DNA from: Planctomycetota bacterium
Lineage (GTDB): Bacteria; Planctomycetota; Planctomycetia; Planctomycetales; Planctomycetaceae
Direction of reading: 5' to 3'
Length of the DNA: 64,000 bases
NCBI GenBank assembly: GCA_027618475.1
Contig: JAQCEJ010000002.1
Span: 1-64,000 of the forward strand
Shown in pieces: positions 8,531 to 16,700 of the stretch; position 1 is the first letter of the stretch, and the number at the start of each line of letters is the position of its first letter. The translations under genes and the position numbers were made by a program. The notes below the pieces were generated by a model. It was given only the letters and a program-made list of their open reading frames with translations. It was not told the DNA's origin and did no database searches.

Positions 8531-9952
8531 TCAACGCCCCAGCAGATGTCGCAGTGCAGGCTCGAGTCCGGCGTACCGAAACTGGTAACCGCATTCATCA
8601 AGTCGTTGAGGACTAACACGCGTGCTCGAGAGCAGCAGTGCTTCTCCCATTTCCCCAAAAGCAAGTCTAGCCGCGAAGGCAGGCATGGGAAAAAGCGTGG
8701 GGCGACGTAATACCTTTCCCAAAGTTTTTGTAAACTCACGATTTGTGACCGGACAGGGGGCGACGGCATTAACTGGGCCAGACATGCGTTCGTTCATGAT
8801 ACAATGAGTGATGATCCCCACGAGATCATCCAGAGCAACCCAACTCATGTATTGTCGTCCGTTGCTGATCACCCCACCGAGGCCAAGTTTGAACGGCAAC
8901 AGCATCTTGTGCAAGGCTCCCCCCTGGGGACTGAGAACCACACCAATGCGCAGGTTCACGACGCGAATTCCCTTCTTCCGAACCGGTTCAGTCGACGATT
9001 CCCACGATTGACAGACTTCAGCGAGAAAATCTGTCGCCGGAGGTTTTGTCTCGTCCATAATTTCATCACCGCGATCACCATAATATCCGATGGCCGAAGC
9101 GCAAACTAAAGTTGACGGCGGCCGTTCAAGTTGGGCAATTTGTTCACAGAGAAAATGGGTGGCATCGACGCGGCTGCTGCGAATCTTCTTCTTTTGCTCG
9201 GAACTCCAGCGTTTGGTGGCGATGTTTTCTCCCGCAAGGTGGACCACCGCATCAAATCCCTCCAGTCGCGAGGAATCGATATGATGGGAAGCCGGGTCCC
9301 AGATCACAGTTTCACCGGCGTTTCCTCGAAGTGAACGACTTAGGGCAACGACCTCGTGTCCCCCGGTTGTGAGAAACGGAGTCAATGCTGATCCGACCAG
9401 ACCGGTTGCTCCACTTAAAAGTATGCGCATAGAATTTCGTGCTCCCTGTCGCATTGCGGCGACTTGTCCATGTTGTTGAATTGCCCAGTGCTGTGCGATA
9501 TCTTGTGCGGTGATGCGGTGCCGGGCTTCGAACAGTCGTGACAATTTAGCATGAATCGCATTCGATCCCAACCAGTTTCCAAATCGTCCCCCCGGCAATT
9601 CGTATTCGATGTCGTCGACCAGAAAGCATCGTTCCCGGCCATCTGGAACGATGGTGTGGGTATGTGTCCATTTATGAAACGGACCAACGATCTGCACATC
9701 TTCAAACTGCTGTCCCGAGATGTAGTGTTGATGCCGCGCAACCCATCGCTGGCGGAACGGACCAAGCTGGATTCGAAACTCGCTTTCATCTCCATCACGA
9801 ATGCCGCCCGATTGCCGTACCAATTCGATTCTCTCCCAGGGAGGAGCCAATCGAAAAAATGCCCCCGGTCGCTCATGCCAGAGGAAGGCAAATTCCGCCG
9901 GTGCGGCAATGGGAGAGCGTTTATAGAATCGCAGCGGCGTCAAGAGATGCAC
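8531..9952 (-). CDS. SRPBCC domain fused to a TIGR01777-type NAD(P)-dependent epimerase
   Basis: This 473-residue protein has two parts. Residues 1-150 form an SRPBCC-like ligand-binding domain (PIAAPAEFAFLWHERPGAF, then PFHKWTHTHT). Residues 175-473 are an extended short-chain dehydrogenase of the YfcH/TIGR01777 group: GATGLVG at 181-187 binds NAD(P), VVHLAGENI and SAIGYYGD follow, and VNAVAPCPVTNREF lies near the C-terminus. The same fusion is known from other bacteria. Its substrate is unknown; epimerase or nucleotide-sugar activity is only inferred. The upstream 370 bases separate it from a divergent small gene. Confidence 0.85.
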   Translation of the reverse strand: MHLLTPLRFYKRSPIAAPAEFAFLWHERPGAFFRLAPPWERIELVRQSGGIRDGDESEFRIQLGPFRQRWVARHQHYISGQQFEDVQIVGPFHKWTHTHTIVPDGRERCFLVDDIEYELPGGRFGNWLGSNAIHAKLSRLFEARHRITAQDIAQHWAIQQHGQVAAMRQGARNSMRILLSGATGLVGSALTPFLTTGGHEVVALSRSLRGNAGETVIWDPASHHIDSSRLEGFDAVVHLAGENIATKRWSSEQKKKIRSSRVDATHFLCEQIAQLERPPSTLVCASAIGYYGDRGDEIMDETKPPATDFLAEVCQSWESSTEPVRKKGIRVVNLRIGVVLSPQGGALHKMLLPFKLGLGGVISNGRQYMSWVALDDLVGIITHCIMNERMSGPVNAVAPCPVTNREFTKTLGKVLRRPTLFPMPAFAARLAFGEMGEALLLSSTRVSPQRLDECGYQFRYAGLEPALRHLLGR

Positions 9953-10150
9953 CTCCTCGTGTCGAATACCGACGATCTGTTGTCATCGTCCGATGCCGTT
10001 CCAAATTATTATAGCGAATCATTTCAAGTGGCATGGCTCGATTTCTATAGGCTTCCAACAGTTGTGGGTTGAAAAATGGAAACCTATAAGAGATTCTAAA
10101 GCAGGACATAGCCGAACCGGCGGTGGTTTCAGTGAGGCAGACCGAGATTC

Positions 10151-10183
10151 GCCGGCCTATGCAATCGTTTCATTGCAGCCGGC
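10151..10183. repeat. GCCGGC hairpin
   Basis: GCCGGC, three unpaired bases and TGCAAT pair with ATTGCA and GCCGGC around a six-base loop. It is followed eight bases later by ATTTTTAT. It could act as a weak plus-strand terminator, but no plus-strand gene ends nearby. Confidence 0.45.
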
Positions 10184-10206
10184 GTGAGCCAGATTTTTAT
10201 GAAATA

Positions 10207-10227
10207 GTCACATTAATTTAATGTGAC
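10207..10227. promoter_or_regulatory. 21-bp perfect palindrome, likely operator
   Basis: GTCACATTAA, one central T, and TTAATGTGAC form exact 10-base arms in an AT-rich stretch. There is no T-run behind it, so a protein-binding site is more likely than a terminator. It lies 95 bases before the ATG of the next gene, a normal distance for an operator. The ends TCACA/TGTGA are the inverse orientation of a CRP/FNR site. Confidence 0.55.
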
Positions 10228-10322
10228 GATAATCGTGAGAATTGGGTATTGAAACTCCGGAAAATCTGTTACAATTTTCGCCAAACCATAACGCGAACCT
10301 CTGATCGAGATGAGTGGGAGTT

Positions 10323-10598
10323 ATGTCGAGTAAGCCCTCAGCAAAAATCGGTGTTGGCGCAAAAATTCGCGTCAAGCCGGGGACGGTCTCCCCGGAATTT
10401 CCCGACATCACGTGCGCCGGATGGACCGGCACGATTCTGGAGGCGTCGGGGAAAAAGCAGGAAATAAAATTCATTATCGAGTGGGACGACGCCACGCTGG
10501 GTCAGATGCCTGCCGATTACTTGCAGAAGTGCGAACAACAGGGGTTATACCACAAGATGGCCTGCTTTCAGTCGGACCAAGTCGAGTCGTGCGATTGA
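10323..10598 (+). CDS. Small KOW-like conserved protein, unknown
   Basis: A 91-residue hypothetical protein beginning MSSKPSAKIGVGAKIRVKPG. The first 55 residues look like a small beta barrel with a KOW/SH3-like pattern: a V-K-P-G-T turn, G-W-T-G-T-I, then a charged E-A-S-G-K-K-Q-E hairpin. The C-terminus has three cysteines, widely spaced. The ATG at 10323 follows GTGGGAG; an upstream GTG at 10314 is less likely. A 21-bp palindrome upstream suggests specific regulation. I know of no assigned function for this type. Confidence 0.65.
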   Translation: MSSKPSAKIGVGAKIRVKPGTVSPEFPDITCAGWTGTILEASGKKQEIKFIIEWDDATLGQMPADYLQKCEQQGLYHKMACFQSDQVESCD

Positions 10599-10722
10599 GC
10601 TGTCGGTGCTAACGGTAACGGCCAGCGTCAAAATGATGGTTCGTTCTGGCGAATCGCCACGTTAATACCCTCATCAACAGAAGGTTTCCGCATCTCAGTC
10701 GTTATTGATCCCCCGTCGTTGA

Positions 10723-11418
10723 TTATTGAAGTGTGATTGCGAAATCGGCCTGGTTACTTCCCTCTTTCACTTCGAAATTCAATGTCGTTTGAACGTTGTA
10801 TTCCGGGGGAATTCGTTCGCGGCCGTTTTCGTCTCGAGCCCGAACTTCCACGCGGTGCACTCCTACGGCCGCCCCTTTGACATTCATCACATAGTCAACG
10901 GTGTATTCCCCCTGGTCGTTGGTTACGCCGATCGAAGCGGCTTGTGCTCCTTCCTGATCCCCCATCACAGGACGGAAGACGACTTCGGCGTTCGGCAGCG
11001 GAGCGCCGTTGAACGTGATAACTCCACTTACGTTACCGAGCGGAGGATGTTTCGGACCCGACTTCATCACCGAAGCCGAAAGGTAGTATACAACCACGCA
11101 TAATAACGTGATGACGGCGATGGCCGGGACGATCTGTTTGGCAATGTCGATTCCGGCATCGGTGACATCATCGGCCATCGATCTTGGTTTTTCTTCGGGG
11201 AGATCCTCATCTGCTTTCTTACGGCTGGTGGCACTGGCGACCTTCAACAGATCGCTGGCCAGACTCGACGCCGAAGAAGAGACATCTTCGACTTCTACCG
11301 TGTCCGATTCGGGAACGATAATCGCGGCCCCGCACGCCGTACAAAGAATCTTTTTGCCGATCTTGTCGTCGGTTGTCTTGAATTTCTTTCCGCACTTGCA
11401 TTGGAAACGCACGGCCAT
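10723..11418 (-). CDS. Zinc-ribbon, single-TM protein with carboxypeptidase-regulatory-like domain
   Basis: A 231-residue protein. An N-terminal zinc ribbon has cysteines 7, 9, 26 and 29. A 60-residue acidic linker follows, then one membrane segment (about 96-116: IVPAIAVITLLCVVVYYLSA). Outside the membrane sits a transthyretin/carboxypeptidase-regulatory-like beta domain (128-231), seen in GVITFNGAPLPNAEVVFRP and VGVHRVEVRARDENG. Such domains commonly accompany DUF1559 proteins in planctomycetes, and a DUF1559 gene lies just upstream. AAGGGG precedes the ATG. A stem-loop with a T-run stands between the two genes, so this gene may be expressed by partial read-through or from its own promoter. 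The role is unknown. Confidence 0.8.
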   Translation of the reverse strand: MAVRFQCKCGKKFKTTDDKIGKKILCTACGAAIIVPESDTVEVEDVSSSASSLASDLLKVASATSRKKADEDLPEEKPRSMADDVTDAGIDIAKQIVPAIAVITLLCVVVYYLSASVMKSGPKHPPLGNVSGVITFNGAPLPNAEVVFRPVMGDQEGAQAASIGVTNDQGEYTVDYVMNVKGAAVGVHRVEVRARDENGRERIPPEYNVQTTLNFEVKEGSNQADFAITLQ

Positions 11419-11480
11419 ACTGGACCCCTTGCTTGAAAACGTCGACCCGGTCACTCTCGCAGAATACCTGATTCCCAATC

Positions 11481-11522
11481 AAAAATAAAAGGACGGACAG
11501 CGTAAAAATTCACGCCGTCCGC
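11481..11522 (-). terminator. Minus-strand intrinsic terminator after the DUF1559 gene
   Basis: On the minus strand, CGGACGGCGT, the loop GAATTTTT and ACGCTGTCCG form a ten-base stem with one mismatch, followed by TCCTTTTATTTTTG. It lies 145 bases after the DUF1559 stop and about 60 bases before the next start, which makes it a terminator or attenuator between the two genes. Confidence 0.7.
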
Positions 11523-11665
11523 CCCAAGACGTTAGATATAGATTATGGACTGAAGACATTTGGCGAATAGCCGTTGTGTCTGTGTCGGTCGGAGTTCACC
11601 CAGAAAATGAAGCGAAATTACGACAAAACGGTCATCCACTCGCGTCAAACTGCGCCATTTCGGTC

Positions 11666-12691
11666 TTATGGCAATTGAACGGGAACGCCGTTCGACATGT
11701 TACCGAGATTCTGAAACGTAATGAGATCGACGTTTTCGGTAATCGACCGGACACTGCCGTCCGCAAACAGGAATTGAGCCATACCTTCGTGAATACTTCC
11801 CGGGCTGTCGTAATGAATTCCCTTGTTGATTCCCAAACGCGTCGTGAACAGGGTGGACAGGCCGCCCCATGCCCAGCCGTCACTGCTTTGTTGCAGATTG
11901 ATGGTCGGGTTATTCAGTCGTTGCAATTCACCAACGAGAATCACATTAGAAGTACCGTCGGTGACCTCAGCAATACTTGTCTTACTATTGACATACATGA
12001 TGCCCAGGTAAAACGGTGCCGGAAGCTGCGTCGTTAACGGTGCATTCTGCAACTGGGGGCCCGTCAGATTCCAGGTTGCACGATTGGTTTCGTTGAAGGC
12101 CAATCCCGAACCGACACAAGCACCGTAGTCGTTTCCTCCCTTGGTCCAGGTGTTAAGAACGCGGGTGACAAAGGCGAGGTTGCTTGTGTTCATGTTCGTT
12201 CGGCGAGACGGGCAATAAAACGCCGCAATTTCAGTGGTTGCCGGCGGCTTCAAACCCGGTGGAATCAGCGGGGTATAAAGTGGATTGCCATTGTCGACTA
12301 CGTTCAAGAAGAAGTTCCACTGGTTATAGACGGTTGCCTGGTCCATATAAGGCAGAATCTGCAGCATCCAGCTCGTTCCATGCAGGCCGGTGCCCAAACT
12401 TCCCGGTGTAACGGCTTCGGTCGGATCGTTCGACTGTGCCCCGGTTGCGCTGGTGAAATTCAGGAACAATTGATTGACCTGTCCCGGCGGAAAGACCTTA
12501 TGCACGTCATGGTAGTTGTGCAGCGCCAATCCAAGCTGTTTCAGGTTATTCTGACATTGAGTTCTTCGCGCGGCTTCTCGGGCCTGCTGAACAGCTGGTA
12601 AAAGTAGTGCAATCAAAATCGCGATAATGGCAATAACGACCAGAAGCTCAATCAGCGTGAAGCCCTTGGTCCGCATGCGACGACTTAACAT
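11666..12691 (-). CDS. DUF1559 prepilin-like protein with H-X9-DG tail
   Basis: A 341-residue secreted or pilus-like protein of the large planctomycete DUF1559 family. It opens with a type IV prepilin signal ([20 protein letters not shown]), the leader peptidase site lying at [28 protein letters not shown] follows as the family hallmark. The C-terminus shows the H-X9-DG motif ([13 protein letters not shown]). The family's function is unknown; a pseudopilin-like surface role is inferred from the signal. GGGGGGAGAAATCC precedes the ATG, a strong ribosome binding site. A regulatory-like protein gene lies downstream on the same strand. Planctomycete genomes typically carry many such paralogs. Confidence 0.93.
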   Translation of the reverse strand: MLSRRMRTKGFTLIELLVVIAIIAILIALLLPAVQQAREAARRTQCQNNLKQLGLALHNYHDVHKVFPPGQVNQLFLNFTSATGAQSNDPTEAVTPGSLGTGLHGTSWMLQILPYMDQATVYNQWNFFLNVVDNGNPLYTPLIPPGLKPPATTEIAAFYCPSRRTNMNTSNLAFVTRVLNTWTKGGNDYGACVGSGLAFNETNRATWNLTGPQLQNAPLTTQLPAPFYLGIMYVNSKTSIAEVTDGTSNVILVGELQRLNNPTINLQQSSDGWAWGGLSTLFTTRLGINKGIHYDSPGSIHEGMAQFLFADGSVRSITENVDLITFQNLGNMSNGVPVQLP

Positions 12692-13793
12692 GGATTTCTC
12701 CCCCCATTACGAGTATAAAGCCACCGTAACATCGAGTTGCTACAAATATTCACTCAAGTCCAGGCGACGTCATTCAACATCGGGAAATGTCGCCTTGGTC
12801 CACGGACGTTTTCTGTTTGGGGCTCATGCGCGGTCCGAAATACGCGCGAATCATACTCTGGCTACATCGTTTTCCGATCGCGATAAAAGCTCTCGTGAAT
12901 TCTGAATTCGCGTCAACGGTTCGACTACTGACAGTTCATGGTAACTGTATTTTTGCCGACTCGTCAACTAGAAAATCGAGTTAGAGCCAAGAATTCCGTT
13001 GTACGCGGTGGAATTTCCCAAAGGTTGTGACTCGCTGAAACCGTTCGTAACCAGGTTCAATTGACCCCGTTTATGATATTCTCTCGACCGATGCCTGACG
13101 ACGCATACTTCGTAAGACTGCGACGTCGAGTTCTACGATCGTCATGGAGCTAATCGTCTGGGATTCGCGGTTAAGAAGAAATAATACTGTATGTGAGAAT
13201 AGGTTCCTGGCGAGAGGAGTGTTGTTCGGTCACTGAAAGGGGTTATTTTGCTTTCAATCCAGGGTTTTGTCCTATGCAGGCATGGCCAGACCGTGCGTCA
13301 CGCCGCTCCGTAGACAGTGGATCGGCCCAACTGGTCAGTTCGATCAAGCAACACGCAAAACTCAACGATTATGACAAGGTTGTAAACCCTGTCAATTTAT
13401 TGGTTTGGTGCTGTCTCGCCGAATGTATTGTCGGCGTAGCCGATATCGCAGTGAGGTGACTTAAATTGGTTGGTCGTAGTCCTATTATCATTAAAGGTCA
13501 CACAGAAAGTGCTAAGCACGATGTAAACGGGCGGAAATCCTGACATTGAATTTCGTATCAGCGATTTTCTGCGAACACCTGCGGACGATTTCTTCCGAAC
13601 TCAAGTTGGTCCTCAGATCAGCGCAGAGGATTTTATTCTCATGGTGCTTCGGAGAAATGCGGGAGATGCAAGGAGCAATCTCTGATATGAGAGTTAGACA
13701 AATCGGGAAAAACCTTCCAACATTGTCCCCTTTGAAAATTCCGACACATCGTTCAGTCGTCGGCATTTTCCATTCGCCGGCCGACGACAACGT
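12692..13793. other. 1.1-kb gene-free region between two surface-protein genes
   Basis: Several short frames exist, for example 13193-13459 (plus) and 13512-13790 (minus), but none has a good start, a ribosome binding site or a recognisable motif. The left part must hold the DUF1559 promoter (minus strand). The right part lies after the stop of the giant protein. I see no strong hairpin or repeat. Confidence 0.5.
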
Positions 13794-16700
13794 CTATAAC
13801 CATGTGCCGGTATTGATAAAGGCGTAATCGACTGCCAGCACGTTCGATGTGGGAGTACTCCCCGATTTGGCAGCAGCGGTGACTTTGTCGAATCCCGTCA
13901 GTTGGTCCTTCTGAAAACTTCGGCTCAATTCGAATAGTTTTCCTGATCCGAAGACCGTATCGAGCGTGGCGACGTCGACCACTTTCGCCTGATCGTTTCC
14001 GGTACTCGCCAGGACTTCAATCAATTTGAAGTCCCTGGCCTGCGTGTGATAGGTCGCGCCTTTTAGCGTGCCAGATATCTGCGTGCTGGTGTACACGTCG
14101 TCGCCGCTCGAATCGAGCATGAGAGCCGTATCGTTACCGCCAGGCAAGGCGAATGCATACGTCGATTCGAAGTACGTCGCAAGATATCGATATCCTGGTC
14201 CGCGCATCGACGTTCGATCTGGGAGAGAATTGAGACGATCATCACCCGATGAACCGTAAAGATAAGCGAGATCAATTCCGGCCAGATACGCATACGCATT
14301 CACACGATCGAATCGCGAGACCGTATGATTGTATCCGGTGCCAGTCATGTTACTCTTGTTTTCACGACCAATAAATCGGTCATTGCCGGGGGTGTCGTAC
14401 AGATTTGCCGTGTCGTAACCACCAGTATATGACAACGCCCATACATTGCCGAAGTCGTAGACCATGTGAGACACGCCCGAACCTGTCAGCGTAGCCTTGT
14501 AGACGTAAGATGTAAACGTATCGTCTCCGATGGTGTCATTCATCACGGCGGAATCGACTCCTCCTCCACCATACACTTCAACTATTGAAAAGCTCGTGGC
14601 ATCGATAAACAAATTCTCGCCGGTCCACGTCATATGTCCCGGATCGATTTGTGTCGACTCGTCGGCTATCGTGCCATGAATGATAATGCTGTCATTGTCG
14701 GCTAAACCGTCAATCAAGTACCGGCGGAAGCGGGCGAGGTCGTAGCTCGTCGTTGCCCCGTTGACTTTCACATGCACCTGACCATTGATGGAAACGTCGA
14801 TCGTGTCGGCAAGTGCCGTTCCGTTGATCGACATCGTATCGCCGTGAACGTCGATCTTGCCCTGGTTGTCGATCACCACGGCGTTGACGGCACCGCTCAA
14901 TTCGACGAAGAAATTCTCGTCGAATTCATTGAAGGTATTGCCCGCCACGTTGATGGTGATCGTCTTCGACGTTTCACCCGGATTGAACACGAGTGTACCC
15001 GATTTTGTGGTGTAATCGCTCCCCTGTACAGCCGTGCCATCGTTGGTCTGATAGTTCACGGTCACCGTCTTCCCGCTGGCTCTCGACAAGTTGACGGTCA
15101 ATTGAGCAGGGACAGTGCCAATTCCTTGAGCGGGAGGGATGACGACATCGGTAATGGTTATCGTTGGCGGGGCGTCGTCGTCGAAGATGGTGACTTCACC
15201 GAGGACGTCGCCAATGTCGGCTCCGACAACGTTAGTGACGTAGACGGCAAACGATTCGTCGTCTTCATCGTTCAAATCGCCCTTCACGGGCACGATCACC
15301 GTCTTCGATGTCTCGCCGGGATTGAAGCTCACGGTGCCGATTGTGCCGACGTAATCGACGTCGAACAGGGCCGTGCCGAATGCGGTTGCATAATCGGCGG
15401 TGATGATTTTTGCACTCGCCTTGCTGAGCGAAATCGTAAAGACGGTGTTTGTCGATCCGGTGTCGCCTTCGATGACATTCGCGGCGTCGGAGACCGAAAT
15501 GAGCGGCGAAGCGTCGTCATCGAGAATCGTACCGATCGCCAGATTGCGAATGATTACCGCGTTAAGCGATGACAGCAGCGACACGTGAAATTTCTCGTCG
15601 TATTCATCGAGAGTATCGCCCAGGATGGCGACATCGATTGTCTTCGTGGTCTCGCCGGGATTGAAGACGAGCGTGCCGCTGGTCGGCGTAAAATCGACGT
15701 TGGGAGTCGCCGTGTTGTTCGTTACGGCGTACGTGACCGTCACCGTGTCGGTGGCCGGCTGACTGAGGCTGACAATGAATGACGCCGTTTTTGTCCCGAC
15801 GTTTCCCTCGGTGATGCTCAGATCGGCGATGGAAACCGTCTGGTCGGACGGGAAACCATAACTAGGGAACAACGGGTCGGCAAAACCGACTTCGATATAA
15901 CCATTCGGCTGAAATCCGTCGGAGCCGAATCGAACGTCCTGTTGAATGCCAAACTGACGGAAATCGTTGTTCGGGAAGTTCAAACCGGGAGCGTTGTCGA
16001 TGCGGAAGAGATCGGCACGTCGGTTCGTTGCCGAGAACGGCCGGGTAAAGGCCGGTCCGGTACCGTTGCCGTTCGCCCCATTTTGTTTACCGGGATCGTT
16101 ATTCATGTATAGTGCACCGATGGCAACGACTTCGATGTGGTCGCCGGTATTGAGTGCGAAACGCAAGTCGAGTTGTGCCGAATCATCGAGCGTGACGATG
16201 TCGAACGTTCCTGCTCCCGAATTATTCACCGAAGTGTTCGGGTTGCCCGCCGAGACAAAGCTATCGGTATGAAAGTCGGAGAGCACGTTTCCGCCGAAGA
16301 CGTTCGACTGCACGTCGGCTGCGACGTACGAATTCGTTCCCACATTGATGAAGACGCCGTGGCTATCGACGCGATTTCCGTTGTCGCGAATCAGGTTGTT
16401 GGTAACGGTCAATCGTGCGACGATGTCGGTGAACATGTTCAGCCAGGGAAAATCCTCGCCGTCATACCGCTGCTGATTGAGCGCATTTCCCCGTTGCGAA
16501 CCGAAGAACTCGACATCGCGAGGATCGTACGCAGGTAAAAGATTGCTACCCGGGGCACCGCTGTTGGGGAGGCGGACTTGAAACTGCTGGTTGATACCGG
16601 AATTGGCCTCGAACTTAACGCCTTCAAGGCCGTTGTCGGTGATTGTATTATTGGTGAACAGAAAACCGACACCGCCGACTTCCGTTCCCGCATTGTTGAC

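Larger units (their letters stand above)
9953..10322. other. Divergent control region with hairpin and long palindrome
   Basis: No gene was found. This spacer separates the epimerase fusion (minus) from the small KOW-like gene (plus). It carries a hairpin at 10151-10183 and a 21-bp perfect palindrome at 10207-10227, both nearer the plus-strand gene. Confidence 0.6.

Noticed and set aside
13193-13459. 88-codon plus-strand frame in the gene-free region
   Set aside because: No ribosome binding site, mixed composition and no motif.
14772-15572. 266-codon plus-strand frame inside the giant surface protein
   Set aside because: It is opposite the Calx-beta domains, which are convincing on the minus strand.
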